A DNA stretch of 64,000 bases from Candidatus Pantoea haifensis (GCA_018842655.1 JAGTWN010000004.1:2356001-2420000), one strand, 5' to 3'. Numbered from the stretch's first letter, positions 40,608 through 51,595 are shown. Made by a program: numbers and translations. Notes: generated by a model from the sequence alone, not told the origin.

Positions 40608-40704
40608 CCTCCTCCCCACTCTGATAATCGCCATTCGGGGTCAACCTTGCAGGCCGATTCATGTTAACGTGAAGGCTTTGTTGGAAGCGGCAAGGCAGAG
40701 ATTA

Positions 40705-41895
40705 ATGGCGACCAAAAAGATTGATACCACGCTCGTCAGCGCAGGACGCAGCAAACGTTATACGCAAGGTTCGGTAAACACCGTGATTCAGCGCGCTTCT
40801 TCACTGGTTTTCGATACGGTGGCAGATAAAAAACGCGCCACCGCAGGTCGGGCCAAAGGAGAGCTGTTTTATGGACGTCGCGGCACACTGACGCATTTCG
40901 CCTTGCAAGAGGCGATGACCGAACTGGAAGGCGGTGCCGGATGTGTGCTCTATCCGTGTGGTGCAGCAGCGGTTTCAAATGCCATTCTCGCCTTTGTGGA
41001 AGCGGGCGATCATATCTTGATGAGCGGCGCTGTTTACGAACCGACTCAGGATTTCTGTACTAAAATCCTCAGCAAACTGCAGGTCTCTACCACCTGGTTT
41101 GATCATGGCATCGGCAGTGAAATTGGTGCGTTAGTGCAGCCAAACACCCGCGTAGTGTTTCTGGAATCGCCCGCATCCATTACCATGGAAGTGCAGGACG
41201 TTCCGGCGATTGTCGCGGCCGTTCGCGCGAAAGCCCCAGACGCCATTATCATGATCGATAACACCTGGGCGGCGGGCATTCTGTTTAATGCACTGGCTCA
41301 TGGTGTCGATATTTCTATCCAGGCAGGCACTAAATATCTGATTGGTCACAGTGATGCCATGATTGGCACCGCCGTCGCAAATGCGCGTTGCTGGGATCAG
41401 TTACGTGAAAATTCATATTTAATGGGCCAGATGGTCGATGCCGATACGGCTTATATGGCCAGTCGCGGCTTGCGCACGCTGGGTACGCGTCTGCGTCAGC
41501 ATGAGGAAAGCGCCATTCAGGTTGCCGAATGGCTGGCCGCCCGTCCTGAAGTGGCACGCGTTAACCATCCCGCGCTGGCGCAGTGTAAAGGGCATGAATT
41601 CTGGCAGCGTGATTTCACCGGCAGCAGCGGCCTGTTTTCATTTGTGCTGAAGGAAAAGCTGAGCCGTGAGCAGATAGCGCACTACCTCGATAATTTTCAC
41701 CATTTCAGCATGGCCTATTCCTGGGGCGGCTATGAATCATTGATTCTGGCCAGTCAGCCCGAAGAGTTAGCCGCGATTCGTCCGGCAGGCGGCATTGATT
41801 TTGACGGCACCCTGGTGCGACTGCACATCGGTCTGGAACATGTTGATGATTTGCTGGCCGACCTTGCGGCGGGTTTTGAACGTCTGGCGAGTTAA
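40705..41895 (+). CDS. metC: Cystathionine beta-lyase
   Basis: PLP enzyme converting cystathionine to homocysteine, pyruvate and ammonia in methionine synthesis; cytosolic tetramer. The product is about 396 residues, starting [19 protein letters not shown], which aligns with E. coli MetC. PLP-site features are [10 protein letters not shown] and the lysine in [16 protein letters not shown] longer start at 40669 lacks family support. In E. coli metC is divergent from exbB; here the TRAP operon lies between them. I see no tandem MetJ boxes upstream. Confidence 0.96.
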   Translation: MATKKIDTTLVSAGRSKRYTQGSVNTVIQRASSLVFDTVADKKRATAGRAKGELFYGRRGTLTHFALQEAMTELEGGAGCVLYPCGAAAVSNAILAFVEAGDHILMSGAVYEPTQDFCTKILSKLQVSTTWFDHGIGSEIGALVQPNTRVVFLESPASITMEVQDVPAIVAAVRAKAPDAIIMIDNTWAAGILFNALAHGVDISIQAGTKYLIGHSDAMIGTAVANARCWDQLRENSYLMGQMVDADTAYMASRGLRTLGTRLRQHEESAIQVAEWLAARPEVARVNHPALAQCKGHEFWQRDFTGSSGLFSFVLKEKLSREQIAHYLDNFHHFSMAYSWGGYESLILASQPEELAAIRPAGGIDFDGTLVRLHIGLEHVDDLLADLAAGFERLAS

Positions 41896-41998
41896 AATCT
41901 CAACGAAACCTAAACCACAGGATGGTCACTGGCTGGGATCAATAAATCCTGCTGGTTAACCGCTAAAATAGAATCCTTGCGACTTAACAGGATAAGAG

Positions 41999-42661
41999 AT
42001 GGGTGTTTTACACGAGATTGTCCACGCGCTCTGGCATCAGGATTTTGCTGCGCTGGCTAATCCAGATGTGGTCTGGGTAGTTTACGGCGTCATGTTTTTG
42101 ACGCTGTTTCTGGAGAATGGGCTGTTACCCGCCTCTTTTTTACCTGGTGACAGCTTGCTGTTGTTAGCGGGTGCGATGGTGGCTAAAGGCGTAATGGATT
42201 TTGTCCCCACCATGATTATTTTAACCACCGCCGCCAGCCTTGGCTGCTGGCTGAGCTATTTGCAAGGGCGCTGGCTGGGCAATACCAAAATTGTCAAAAG
42301 CTGGCTGATGCACTTACCGGCGCAATATCATCAACGGGCATGGAATATGTTTAACCGCCACGGTTTGATGGCGCTGCTAGTGGGCCGCTTTCTGGCTTTC
42401 GTCCGCACTATTTTACCTACCATGGCGGGCATTTCTGGCTTGCAGAATGGACGCTTCCAACTGTTTAACTGGCTGAGCGGCATGCTATGGGTCGGCATTG
42501 TGGTGGCGTTTGGTTATGGCATCAGTCAGGTGCCTTTCATCAAACGCCATGAAGATCAGGTGATGGCAATTTTGATGGTACTGCCGATGGTGCTGTTGTT
42601 TCTCGGTCTGGCTGGCAGCATTGTGGTTATCTGGAAAAAACGTCGTCAAAAACTGAGCTGA
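41999..42661 (+). CDS. yghB: DedA-family membrane protein YghB
   Basis: Inner-membrane DedA-family protein of 220 residues, implicated in proton-motive-force homeostasis, cell division and Tat export in E. coli (partly redundant with YqjA). Family segments [19 protein letters not shown] and [19 protein letters not shown] (with the conserved arginines) are clear. AGGATAAG lies upstream of the ATG at 41999. It sits in the conserved order metC-yghB-yqhC. Confidence 0.94.
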   Translation: MGVLHEIVHALWHQDFAALANPDVVWVVYGVMFLTLFLENGLLPASFLPGDSLLLLAGAMVAKGVMDFVPTMIILTTAASLGCWLSYLQGRWLGNTKIVKSWLMHLPAQYHQRAWNMFNRHGLMALLVGRFLAFVRTILPTMAGISGLQNGRFQLFNWLSGMLWVGIVVAFGYGISQVPFIKRHEDQVMAILMVLPMVLLFLGLAGSIVVIWKKRRQKLS

Positions 42662-42676
42662 CACGTTAAGGCGGCG

Positions 42677-43585
42677 TCAGGCTGGCGGTTCTGCCACAGT
42701 CTGTCGCACGCGATTTATCTCTTCTCCCGGCGTCACGCCAAAGTAACGTTTGAACTCCCGTGAAAACTGCGACGGGCTTTCATAGCCCACTCGCACCGCC
42801 GCCACACTGGCCTTCATTCCATCGTGCAGCATCAATAAGCGCGCCTGATGAAGCCGGTAACGTTTCAGATATTGCAGCGGTGAGGTTTGCGTCACGGCTT
42901 TAAAGTTATGGTGAAACGCCGAGACGCTCATGTTCACTTCTGCTGCCAGCGCATCCACGCTGAGGTTATCCGCATAATGATTTTCGATGCGGCGTAACGC
43001 ACGCGCGATCTGACTAAACTGCGTCTGGCGACTGACCAGTGACAGCAACGCACCGCCGCAGGGCCCCGTCAGCACATAATAGATAATTTCTCTTACGATC
43101 TGCGGCCCCAGAACGCGCGCGTCTCGCGGTTGCGTCATGATATCAAGCAGGCGTTCAGCCGCGCACAGCATTGGCTCAGTCAGCCAGGAGGAATGAATAC
43201 CTGACGTTTGCGGCTGCGGTTGAAAGCTTTCATCATCGCCAATCTCAATCAGCAAATCCTGCAGGCTGGCGGTATCCACATTCAGGCACATACCCGCAAT
43301 AGGTTTTTCAGGCGACGCCCAGGTTTCGCACTCTACCGGTAGCGGCACGGTAAGCATTAAATACTTGGTGGCGTCATACTGAAAAACGGTGCTGCCAAGA
43401 TAGCCCGTTTTACTGCCCTGAAACAGGATAACGATGCCGGGTTGATACATCATCGGCGTGCGTGGACGATACTGACTGGCGTAAATTAGCGAGACGTTAG
43501 CAACCTCGCACAACCGATCGCGATTATGCGTCATTAACGCCACCACCTGATTCGCCAGGCGATGACACAAGGCGTCGTGTGCCAT
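42677..43585 (-). CDS. yqhC: AraC-family regulator YqhC
   Basis: Transcription activator of aldehyde-reductase genes in response to aldehydes. The N-terminal sensor ([21 protein letters not shown]) is followed by a C-terminal AraC double helix-turn-helix ([34 protein letters not shown] to [13 protein letters not shown]). The product is about 302 residues. I place the start at the third codon of the frame (43585), where GAGGG has proper spacing; the ATG at 43591 abuts it. It is divergent from dkgA. yqhD, its main target in E. coli, is absent here. Confidence 0.93.
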   Translation of the reverse strand: MAHDALCHRLANQVVALMTHNRDRLCEVANVSLIYASQYRPRTPMMYQPGIVILFQGSKTGYLGSTVFQYDATKYLMLTVPLPVECETWASPEKPIAGMCLNVDTASLQDLLIEIGDDESFQPQPQTSGIHSSWLTEPMLCAAERLLDIMTQPRDARVLGPQIVREIIYYVLTGPCGGALLSLVSRQTQFSQIARALRRIENHYADNLSVDALAAEVNMSVSAFHHNFKAVTQTSPLQYLKRYRLHQARLLMLHDGMKASVAAVRVGYESPSQFSREFKRYFGVTPGEEINRVRQTVAEPPA

Positions 43586-43651
43586 AAACATCCCTCAAAA
43601 AATAAAAATAATTCTGCCGCGACATTATCTGATTCGCCAGTGGAAAAGAGA

Positions 43652-43680
43652 ATCAGGCAAGAAGCAAACAGGATCAGGCA
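43652..43680 (+). promoter_or_regulatory. 8-bp direct repeat, candidate YqhC (AraC-type) operator
   Basis: ATCAGGCA occurs at 43652-43659 and again at 43673-43680, 21 bases (two helical turns) apart and on the same face of the DNA, as AraC-family activators prefer. It lies between divergent yqhC and dkgA, about 110 bases before the dkgA ATG. Confidence 0.4.
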
Positions 43681-43786
43681 GTGCAAAAACGGCGTTTGCC
43701 TACCATCATGAAAAGCAGCGCAGGAATTGTTGTCTAGACTTACACACTGTAAACATCACAGGTTCACAGCAAAATAAGGAGCATTT

Positions 43787-44614
43787 ATGGCAGACCAGGC
43801 CATTATCAAACTGCACGATGGTAACATGATGCCGCAGCTGGGACTCGGCGTGTGGCAGGCCAGCATGGAGGATGCACGTAAAGCGGTGCTGAAGGCGCTG
43901 GAAGTCGGTTATCGCTCTATTGATACGGCAGCAGCCTACAAAAATGAAGAAGCAATTGGTCAGGCACTCCAGGAGACTGACGTTGCGCGTGAAGAGATTT
44001 TTGTCACCACCAAGCTGTGGAATGATGATCAGCAAAACGTGCAACAGGCGATGGAAACCAGCCTGGAAAAGCTCAAACTGGATCAGGTCGATCTCTATTT
44101 AATGCACTGGCCGTGCCCGGAAAAAGACCACTATGTTGAGGCATGGAAAGGGATGATTGCGCTTCAACAGCAAGGGCTGGCGAAGAGCATCGGCGTATGT
44201 AACTTCCATGAAGCACATTTGAAACGTTTGCTGGATGAAACGGGTGTGACACCTGTGGTTAACCAGATTGAGCTACACCCCATGCTGCAACAGCGCACGC
44301 TGCACGCCTGGAATGCGATGCATCAAATTCAGACCGAATCCTGGAGTCCGCTGGCACAAGGCGGTAAAGGGGTGTTTGATCAGGAAGTCATCAAAACGCT
44401 GGCGAAAAAATATGGTAAAACTGCCGCGCAAATTGTGATTCGCTGGCATCTCGACAGCGGCCTGGTGGTGATCCCTAAATCAGTTACGCCTGCCCGTATT
44501 GAAGAGAACTTTAAGGTGTTTGATTTCCGTCTGGATAAACACGAAGTGAGCGAAATCGCTAAGCTGGACAGCGGGAATCGTTTGGGACCGAACCCCGAAA
44601 CCTTTAATGGTTGA
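43787..44614 (+). CDS. dkgA: 2,5-diketo-D-gluconate reductase A (aldo-keto reductase)
   Basis: NADPH-dependent aldo-keto reductase of 275 residues, cytosolic, reducing methylglyoxal, 2,5-diketogluconate and other aldehydes. The catalytic tetrad is visible: D46, Y51, K76 and H107. NADP-binding stretch VIPKSVTPARIEENF is present. AAGGAG precedes the ATG. It stands alone next to yqhC, without yqhD, and ends in a shared bidirectional terminator. Confidence 0.95.
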   Translation: MADQAIIKLHDGNMMPQLGLGVWQASMEDARKAVLKALEVGYRSIDTAAAYKNEEAIGQALQETDVAREEIFVTTKLWNDDQQNVQQAMETSLEKLKLDQVDLYLMHWPCPEKDHYVEAWKGMIALQQQGLAKSIGVCNFHEAHLKRLLDETGVTPVVNQIELHPMLQQRTLHAWNAMHQIQTESWSPLAQGGKGVFDQEVIKTLAKKYGKTAAQIVIRWHLDSGLVVIPKSVTPARIEENFKVFDFRLDKHEVSEIAKLDSGNRLGPNPETFNG

Positions 44615-44625
44615 GTGAATGCAGG

Positions 44626-44655
44626 TTATCCTCCCTCTAAAATAGGGGAGGATAA
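44626..44655. terminator. Bidirectional terminator between dkgA and ftsP
   Basis: TTATCCTCCC (44626-44635) and GGGAGGATAA (44646-44655) form a perfect 10-bp stem with a ten-base AT-rich loop between convergent genes. No long U-run. Confidence 0.65.
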
Positions 44656-44658
44656 AGG

Positions 44659-46088
44659 TTAAACCGACGGCTGTACCAGCAACTGCCCTGCTGTACCGCG
44701 ATCGGCCAGTTCCAGCGTCTGGCTGTAGTAGGTAAACGGAAAGTGATCTGACGAACTCTGCGGGAAACTCACCAGCAACTCCACATCGCCATCTACCCAC
44801 ACGGTATCTTTCCAGCCACGATCTTCGCCCATCGGCTGGGCGCCATTCACACTTTTAATCAGAAACATGACGCCCTGAATATGCAGTGCCTGAGGGCGAT
44901 CAGCGTGCAGGATCCAGCGTTCAAACGTCCCCTGCTGCGCCGTGGTGTCGATGCGGTTCATATCCCACATGGCACCATTGATGCCCGGTATACTGTCGCC
45001 GATACGGAATTCGCGCGTGCGCACGGCCGCGCCATCAAGGATTTGATCGGCCAGCAAGCGCATCGGTAAATTATCCGTCACCAGCGGCAACAATCCCGTG
45101 GGGCGCAACGTCAGGACCAGCGTGGAGGTCAGAATCGAAGAGGGTTCGAAGAAGCCGCGCAGGCGATCCATAATGCCCGCCGCCGTTCCCGCCGTAATCG
45201 ATACTTCATCCCCTTGCGACATATCAATCAACACTTCGCGGCGTTCCCCGGTGCCAGCGTGAGTCGCTGTACCGCAACGGGTGCTGGCAAAAAGCCCTGG
45301 TCGCTGGCGATAACGGTAAAAGGACGGTTGTCGCTCAGGCTCATATCATAGCGACGCGCATTAGAGGCGTTCAGCAAGCGCAAGCGCACCCAGCCGCGTG
45401 AGACTTCCACATAGGGATTTTGCACGCCGTTAACCAACAGCACATCGCCTAAAAAGCCGCCATCCTGCGGTGGGTCATAAACCGGCGTGGCAAAGGTATC
45501 CAGACGCTTGTCCTGAATGATTAACGGGAAGTCGTCAACGCCATAGTGCTTCGGCAAAGGTAATTGCTTGCTCACCTCGTCTTCAATCAGCCACATTCCT
45601 GCCAGGCCGTTATAAATATGAGGTGCCGTGCGATTTGGCGTATTAGCGTGATACCAACAGGTTGATGCGCCCTGGCGAATCGGCAAAACCGGTGCCCAGT
45701 CAGCGCCTGCTGACATCATGCGCGGTGCACCGCCCATCAACGCGCCCGGTAGTTGCAGACCACTCACGGTCATGGAAACCGGTTCGTTAAGACGATTGCT
45801 GTAAATCATTTTGACGTCATCGCCACTGTAAACACGCACAGTCGGGCCAAGATACATGCCATTAACGCCCCACACCGGCACTTTATTGTTATCGCCGCTA
45901 AAAGACCAATGGCTGCGCTGCAACGTCAGAAACAGCGGCTGGCCGCGACGTGACTCAAGCAGCGGAGGTACCGGAAGCGGCCTGTCACCGCTGGCATTTG
46001 AGGCGGCACGGGCCGCATGAGGCATAACACCGGCGCTAAGCGCCACTCCAGCAGAAAGCTGGATGAACTGACGTCTGCTGAAAGACAT
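44659..46088 (-). CDS. ftsP: Cell-division protein FtsP (SufI), frameshifted as sequenced
   Basis: Periplasmic multicopper-oxidase-fold protein that stabilises the division septum under stress; it lacks redox activity in E. coli. A Tat signal is present at the N-terminus (SRRQFIQLSAGVALSAG), so it is exported folded. The frame breaks at the G4 run (+ strand C 45246-45249). One more G restores LAPGERREVLIDMSQGDEV and yields about 476 residues, the family length. It is the last gene of the parC-plsC-ftsP operon, 142 bases beyond the corrected plsC stop. Confidence 0.94.
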
Positions 46089-46230
46089 AAAACTTCTGAC
46101 CTTTTACGCGTGGCGCTAAAACGCCAACCCTGTTTTTATTGCTGTATTTGCTGTGCTGCGTTCACGGCAACGGAAAAGTCCCCGTTGCCGTGCGGCATCC
46201 CTGCAGGATAGTCGGCGATGAGTTCGCCGG

Positions 46231-46966
46231 TCAGATTTTACCGTTTTTTCGCGATCTTCGACTTCGGCGTTGAGCTCTTCCAGCTTCGCCGACATCAACT
46301 CGCGGCAGTGCGTCGCCAGTTTACGCACTGAAGAGGCCTCAAACGCTTTGACATCCACTGGCGGCAACATCTCGACAATAACCAACCCGTTTTTCAGGCG
46401 GTTAAGATCGATCTTGCCATGCGTGTTAGAGACCACAATGGGAATGATCGGGACACCCGCCGCCATTGCGGCATGAAAAGCCCCGGTTTTAAAAGGCAGC
46501 AGGCCGCGTCCACGGCTGCGCGTACCTTCCGGGAACATCCAGAACGAGATGCGTTTTTTATTGAACTGCTCCACTAACTCACCGATGGTGCCATGCGCTT
46601 TAGCCCGATTATCACGGTCAATCAGCAGGTTACCGGTCAGCCAGTAAAGCTGGCCAAAAACGGGATCCACAACAGGCTTTTCTTCCCGACCGTGACTGTG
46701 GTTGGCTGCACAATTTTGGCCGCGGTGATCATGTCGTAATTGTTCTGGTGGTTGGCGATATAAATCGCATTACCGTAATTCTCTGCGCCCTGCGGTTTCC
46801 GCAGTTCAACTTTAACGCCAAATACGGTAGAGAGTTTGCCAAACAAATGACCAAACGTCGCCACATGACGCGGATTACGCGGAGAAAACAAACACCAGAC
46901 ACAACCAAAAACACACAACAGTATCGAATAAATAACCACGAAAATAGTACGTAGTATTAGTAACAT
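46231..46966 (-). CDS. plsC: 1-acyl-sn-glycerol-3-phosphate acyltransferase, two frameshifts as sequenced
   Basis: Inner-membrane enzyme making phosphatidic acid; essential in E. coli. The N-terminal helix (VVIYSILLCVFGCVWCLFSPRNP) and motif NHQNNYD, plus FPEGTRSRG, are clear. Two breaks are apparent. At A5 46656-46660 one more base gives LLWIPFFGQLYWLTGNLL. At T6 46244-46249 one more gives REKNGKI and the stop at 46231, where E. coli ends REAAGKV. Corrected length is about 245 residues. Since loss is lethal, both shifts are very probably sequencing errors. Confidence 0.95.
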
Positions 46967-47012
46967 AGCTTCCTCATTGTCCCGTGGCTGACAAGGTTGT
47001 CAGCCCGGTTGC

Positions 47013-49286
47013 TTACGCTTCGCTATCCGTTTTACCCGGACGCGCTGGGGCATCGAGTTCCACACGATCGATTTTTTGCAGGCCACGCGGTAACAGCGTG
47101 CCACGACGACCACGATCGGCGCGGAATTTTTGAAGCTCTTCGCTGCGCAACAGGAGTTTGCGCTTACCCACATACAGCGTAATGGCGCTGCCCGGCGGCA
47201 GGATCAGCAGCCAGGCCAGCTTGTCCTGGCCCGCTGCCGCTTCTGCTGACGGAATAGAGATAATCTTGTTACCCTTGCCTTTCGACATTTGCGGCAGTTC
47301 GCCTACCGGGAACATCAGCATACGTCCGACCTGAGTAATCGCCAGCAGCATGTCATCTTCGTGATGAACCGCCAGAGGCGTCATGACGCGCGCATTGTCC
47401 GGCAGCGTTAACAGAGCTTTGCCCGCACGGTTACGCGAGATCAGATCGTTGAAGGTACAAATAAAGCCGTAGCCCGCATCCGATGCCATCAGCAGTCTTT
47501 GCTCTTCCGGCTCCATCAGCACTTGTTCAACTACCGCGCCCGGCGGCGGCGTTATCTTGCCGGTCAGTGGCTCGCCCTGACCGCGGGCTGAAGGCAGCGA
47601 TGTTGGATCGAGGGTGTAACTGCGGCCGGTAGAGTCGATAAACGCCACGGGTTGGTTGCTCTTGCCGCGTGCCGCAGCCAGATAGCTGTCACCCGCTTTG
47701 TAGCTCAGTCCACTTGGGTCAATATCATGACCTTTAGCACTGCGCACCCAACCCATTTGTGACAGCACAATCGTGACCGGCTCTGAAGGCACCAGATCGG
47801 TTTCACTCAACGCTTTGGCTTCTTCACGCTCACGCAGCGGCGAACGGCGATCGTCGCCATAAGCGGTGCTGTCGGCCTGCAGCTCTTTCTTCAGCAGGGT
47901 ATTCATTTTGCGCTCAGAAGCCAGAATCGCCTGGATTTGATCGCGCTCTTTTTCCAGTTCGTTCTGCTCGCCACGAATCTTCACCTCTTCCAGCTTCGCC
48001 AAATGGCGGAGTTTCAGTTCGAGGATCGCTTCAGCCTGCGTTTCGCTAATCTCAAAGCGCGACATCAGTACCGGCTTTGGCTCATCTTCTGTACGAATGA
48101 TGTGAATAACATCATCAATATTAAGGAACGCCACCAGCAAACCTTCAAGGATATGCAGGCGACGCAGCACGCGCTCTAAGCGGTAATTGAGACGACGACG
48201 CACGGTATCGCGACGGAAAACCAGCCACTCGGACAGGATCTCCAGCAGGTTTTTCACCGCCGGACGATTATCAAGGCCGATCATGTTCAGGTTAACGCGA
48301 TAGCTTTTTTCCAGATCGGTGGTGGCAAACAGGTGATTCATTACCTGATCGAGATCGACGCGGTTAGAGCGCGGCACAATCACCAGACGGGTAGGATTCT
48401 CGTGATCGGATTCGTCACGCAGATCTTCCACCATCGGCAATTTCTTGTTGCGCATCTGGTTGGCAATTTGCTCCAGCACGCGCGCACCCGAAACCTGATG
48501 CGGCAGCGCCGTGATGACCACTTCGCCGTCCTCTTTTTTCCATACGGCACGCTGACGAATCGAGCCGCGACCGTTTTGATAGATTTTGCGGATCTCGTCG
48601 CGTGGCGTAATGATCTCCGCTTCAGTCGGAAAATCGGGGCCTTGTACGATATCCAGCAGGGCATCAAGCGTGGTTTTAGGATGGTCGATCAGGGCAATCG
48701 CCGCCTGCGCCACTTCACGCAGGTTATGCGGTGGAATATCTGTCGCCATGCCAACAGCAATGCCGGTAGTGCCGTTTAACAGGATGTTTGGCAGACGCGC
48801 AGGCAACATCTTCGGCTCTTGCAGTGTGCCGTCGAAGTTAGGCGTGTAATCTACCGTGCCCTGTCCCAGTTCACCCAGCAGCACTTCGGCATACTTTGAC
48901 AGGCGTGATTCGGTATAACGCATGGCGGCGAACGATTTAGGATCGTCCGGCGCACCCCAGTTTCCCTGGCCATCCACTAGCGGATAGCGGTAAGAGAACG
49001 GCTGCGCCATTAATACCATCGCTTCGTAACAGGCGCTGTCGCCGTGCGGATGGTATTTACCCAGCACGTCACCCACTGTACGTGCTGATTTTTTAAATTT
49101 TGCGCTGGCGTTCAACCCCAGTTCAGACATGGCATAAACAATGCGGCGCTGCACGGGCTTCAGACCGTCGCCAATATAAGGCAAGGCGCGGTCCATAATG
49201 ACGTACATCGAATAATTCAGGTACGCATTCTCAGTAAAGGTGTGCAAGGCAAGACGCTCTGCACCATCCTGCGTCAATTCACTCAT
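47013..49286 (-). CDS. parC: DNA topoisomerase IV subunit A
   Basis: Breaks and rejoins DNA to decatenate sister chromosomes, with ParE; essential. About 757 residues, starting [22 protein letters not shown] (49286), four residues longer than E. coli at the N-terminus. The active-site tyrosine is in [11 protein letters not shown] (Y124). The quinolone-resistance positions in [12 protein letters not shown] are serine and glutamate, the susceptible wild type. The frame is intact. The ATG at 49328 would add a cysteine-rich stretch without family support. Confidence 0.96.
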   Translation of the reverse strand: MSELTQDGAERLALHTFTENAYLNYSMYVIMDRALPYIGDGLKPVQRRIVYAMSELGLNASAKFKKSARTVGDVLGKYHPHGDSACYEAMVLMAQPFSYRYPLVDGQGNWGAPDDPKSFAAMRYTESRLSKYAEVLLGELGQGTVDYTPNFDGTLQEPKMLPARLPNILLNGTTGIAVGMATDIPPHNLREVAQAAIALIDHPKTTLDALLDIVQGPDFPTEAEIITPRDEIRKIYQNGRGSIRQRAVWKKEDGEVVITALPHQVSGARVLEQIANQMRNKKLPMVEDLRDESDHENPTRLVIVPRSNRVDLDQVMNHLFATTDLEKSYRVNLNMIGLDNRPAVKNLLEILSEWLVFRRDTVRRRLNYRLERVLRRLHILEGLLVAFLNIDDVIHIIRTEDEPKPVLMSRFEISETQAEAILELKLRHLAKLEEVKIRGEQNELEKERDQIQAILASERKMNTLLKKELQADSTAYGDDRRSPLREREEAKALSETDLVPSEPVTIVLSQMGWVRSAKGHDIDPSGLSYKAGDSYLAAARGKSNQPVAFIDSTGRSYTLDPTSLPSARGQGEPLTGKITPPPGAVVEQVLMEPEEQRLLMASDAGYGFICTFNDLISRNRAGKALLTLPDNARVMTPLAVHHEDDMLLAITQVGRMLMFPVGELPQMSKGKGNKIISIPSAEAAAGQDKLAWLLILPPGSAITLYVGKRKLLLRSEELQKFRADRGRRGTLLPRGLQKIDRVELDAPARPGKTDSEA

Positions 49287-49608
49287 TACGTTCTCATCCT
49301 CACATCGTGTCTCACAACGGCAAGACACCCGGCGGTTGTTTGGCGTGGATAGTACCTTATTCGCCAGATTTAGTCACAGGGGAAGCACGGCACAGTGAGC
49401 AGTACTGCGATGGTTAACCCAGTGATTAAACACGCTGAATAAGCCTGACCAGTTTGTGTGCGCTGCATGAGGTTAGTTTGCAAACGAAAGTGGGCATAAA
49501 CCGAAGTATTATTGCTTTTTTAGCAAAAGTGTTGTGATCCTGCTTCCATTTTTCCGCTGCCGCTTCGCGCGTAAACTCTGCCCCATCTTAAAAAAACGGG
49601 ACAAACCA
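49287..49608. other. Divergent region parC / mdaB
   Basis: About 320 bases hold the promoters of parC and mdaB. A small hairpin TTGCT-T5-AGCAA lies near 49512-49526. I recognise no gene or operator. Confidence 0.3.
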
Positions 49609-50190
49609 ATGAGCAAAATTCTCATTATTGATGGTGGTAAAACCTTCGCTCACTCAAAAGGTGAACTGAACCATACCTTAACAGACGTGGCGGCCAGCCA
49701 GTTACGTGACCTCGGACACGAAGTGATCGTGACCGTTGCCGACAGCGATTATATTGTTGCCGAAGAAGTACAAAAGTATCTCGATAGTGATGTCGTGATT
49801 TACCAGATGCCGGGCTGGTGGATGGGCGAGCCGTGGACGGTCAAACGTTACATCGACGATGTGTTTACAGAAGGGCACGGTTCACTCTATGCCAGTGATG
49901 GTCGTACCCGCTCAGATGCGGCGAAAAAATATGGCTCTGGCGGCCTGATTCAGGGCAAAAAATATATGCTTTCTTTAACGTGGAATGCACCGCTGGAAGC
50001 CTTTACCGATCCTGAGCAGTTCTTTGAAGGCGTTGGTGTTGATGGTCTTTATCTCCATTTTCACAAAGCCAACCAGTTCCTGGGAATGGAAGCGTTACCG
50101 ACCTTCATTTGTAACGATGTGATTAAACAACCCGATGTGCCACGCGATATCGAACGTTATCGGACTCATCTCAGCCAAATCTTTGCTTAA
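49609..50190 (+). CDS. mdaB: NADPH:quinone oxidoreductase MdaB
   Basis: Flavodoxin-fold FAD enzyme reducing quinones by two electrons, protecting against redox cycling; cytosolic, 193 residues. The start is MSKILIIDGGKTFAHSKGEL, the family N-terminus; the longer ATG at 49534 adds an unsupported 25 residues. Segments QMPGWWMGEPWTVKRYIDDVFTEGHG and GSGGLIQGKKYMLSLTWNAP are diagnostic. ygiN follows 31 bases downstream, as in E. coli. Confidence 0.95.
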   Translation: MSKILIIDGGKTFAHSKGELNHTLTDVAASQLRDLGHEVIVTVADSDYIVAEEVQKYLDSDVVIYQMPGWWMGEPWTVKRYIDDVFTEGHGSLYASDGRTRSDAAKKYGSGGLIQGKKYMLSLTWNAPLEAFTDPEQFFEGVGVDGLYLHFHKANQFLGMEALPTFICNDVIKQPDVPRDIERYRTHLSQIFA

Positions 50191-50221
50191 ATAGAGTTTC
50201 GCTGCGAAAGAGGAAACGCGC

Positions 50222-50530
50222 ATGTTAACCGTTGTTGCTGAAATTTGTGTCAAACCAGGCCGCCGTCAGGTGGTGTTGGAAGCTATCCAGCAATTGATCC
50301 CGACCGTGCTGGATGAAGAAGGTTGTCATCAATACGATGCGCTGCTGGATCACCAGGCGCAGATGCCATGGAAACACAATTCGCCTGACTCGATTTTTAT
50401 GCTGGAGCAGTGGGGATCCCTGCGTCATCTGGAGCAGCATCAGCAGATGGCGCATATGGAAAAGCACCGTGAACGCATCAAAGACGATGTCGTTGACGTG
50501 AAAATTTTAGTGCTTGAACCCGCAGCCTGA
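50222..50530 (+). CDS. ygiN: Quinol monooxygenase YgiN
   Basis: ABM-fold protein of 102 residues. E. coli YgiN oxidises menadiol and forms a quinone redox cycle with MdaB. The start MLTVVAEICVKPGRRQVVLEA is supported by AAGAGG upstream. A terminator follows immediately, so mdaB-ygiN is a two-gene operon. Confidence 0.94.
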   Translation: MLTVVAEICVKPGRRQVVLEAIQQLIPTVLDEEGCHQYDALLDHQAQMPWKHNSPDSIFMLEQWGSLRHLEQHQQMAHMEKHRERIKDDVVDVKILVLEPAA

Positions 50531-50550
50531 TAAGTGACTGACCGCAAAAA

Positions 50551-50577
50551 AGCCCTCATTTTAATGAGGGCTTTTTT
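50551..50577 (+). terminator. Rho-independent terminator after ygiN
   Basis: AGCCCTCATT pairs with AATGAGGGCT around a two-base TT loop, followed by T6; also preceded by A6, so it can serve the convergent LysR gene too. Confidence 0.92.
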
Positions 50578-50594
50578 ATTTCCCGACAACGTGC

Positions 50595-51494
50595 TCAGAA
50601 AAGTTGTTGCTCTGCGATCTGGTCGCGCAGAAAATCCAGAAAACAGGTAATGCGGGTTGAGAGCGTCGTGTTTCGGTAATAAACAGCATGAATCGGCAGC
50701 CGATATTCATGGGTTTCCGCTTCCAGTACCTGTATCAACCGGCCCGCAGCCCGATCCTCGCGTGTAACAAAATCGGAAAGACGGGCGATGCCCTGCCCGG
50801 CTAAAGCTAACTGACGGATAGTTTCGCCACTGGAAGCGGAGAGCGTGGGTTTGATCTGCAAAAACTCCCCTTCGCGTTGCCATACCGGCCAGAAATTATG
50901 CGTATCAGAGGCGCTGAACCCAATCAGCTGATGCTCCGCTAGCGCATCGACGGTGGTGGGCGTGCCGTTTCGCTCAAGGTAAGCGGGACTGGCCATTAAA
51001 CGGGTCAGACTGCTGCCCAGCATTCTGGCGCGCAGGGTTGAGTCACGCAGCTCACCGATGCGGATGGCAATATCAGTTTGCTGTTCAAGCAGATCGATGA
51101 CGATGTCATCGGTATTCAGTTCCAGCTGAATCAGCGGATAGCTGCGGCGAAACGCGTCAACTAACGGCACAATGACGTGCAGCATGAACGGCGCGGCGGC
51201 GTTAACGCGCAGGCGTCCCGCAGGAATTTCGCGTCGCTGGGCAATCTGCTCTTCTGCCTGCTCTACTGATGTCAGAATCTGACGGGCATGCTCAAGGAAA
51301 ATCAGCCCCTCTTCGGTAAGCGCCAGCCTACGGGTAGTGCGGTGTAGCAGCGTGGTTTGTAATTTACTTTCCAGGCGGCTTAACGCCCGGCTGATGCCTG
51401 AGCTGGTCTGCTCCAGCTGTTCTGCGGCGGCGGTAATCGATCCGCTATCCACGACCGCAACCCAGGCGCGTAATTCTTCCAGTGTTATCTTCAC
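50595..51494 (-). CDS. LysR-family transcriptional regulator
   Basis: A 299-residue LysR protein. The N-terminal winged helix-turn-helix spans about residues 1-60 (LRAWVAVVDSGSITAAAEQLEQTSSGISRALSRLE) and is followed by a substrate-sensing domain. It resembles the YafC/DsdC-like LTTRs that control quinone/redox or detoxification genes, but I cannot name the orthologue. It stands between ygiN and parE, where E. coli has no such gene. The frame is intact. Confidence 0.88.
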   Translation of the reverse strand: MKITLEELRAWVAVVDSGSITAAAEQLEQTSSGISRALSRLESKLQTTLLHRTTRRLALTEEGLIFLEHARQILTSVEQAEEQIAQRREIPAGRLRVNAAAPFMLHVIVPLVDAFRRSYPLIQLELNTDDIVIDLLEQQTDIAIRIGELRDSTLRARMLGSSLTRLMASPAYLERNGTPTTVDALAEHQLIGFSASDTHNFWPVWQREGEFLQIKPTLSASSGETIRQLALAGQGIARLSDFVTREDRAAGRLIQVLEAETHEYRLPIHAVYYRNTTLSTRITCFLDFLRDQIAEQQLF

Positions 51495-51560
51495 AATCGT
51501 TCCAGAACAGCGGGTAAAGGTCTGCCAGCAGCATTGTTGAGAAAAGTATTAACGGACAGA

Positions 51561-51590
51561 CAAAAAACAAAAGGGACGCCGTAGCGTCCC
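51561..51590 (-). terminator. Rho-independent terminator after parE
   Basis: GGGACGC and GCGTCCC form a seven-bp stem with a four-base loop. On the minus strand it is followed by CTTTTGTTTTTTG. It lies just beyond the parE stop at 51596. Confidence 0.8.
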
Positions 51591-51595
51591 GATTT

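Noticed and set aside
40608-40704. MetJ boxes ahead of metC
   Set aside because: I looked for tandem AGACGTCT-like repeats and saw none convincing.
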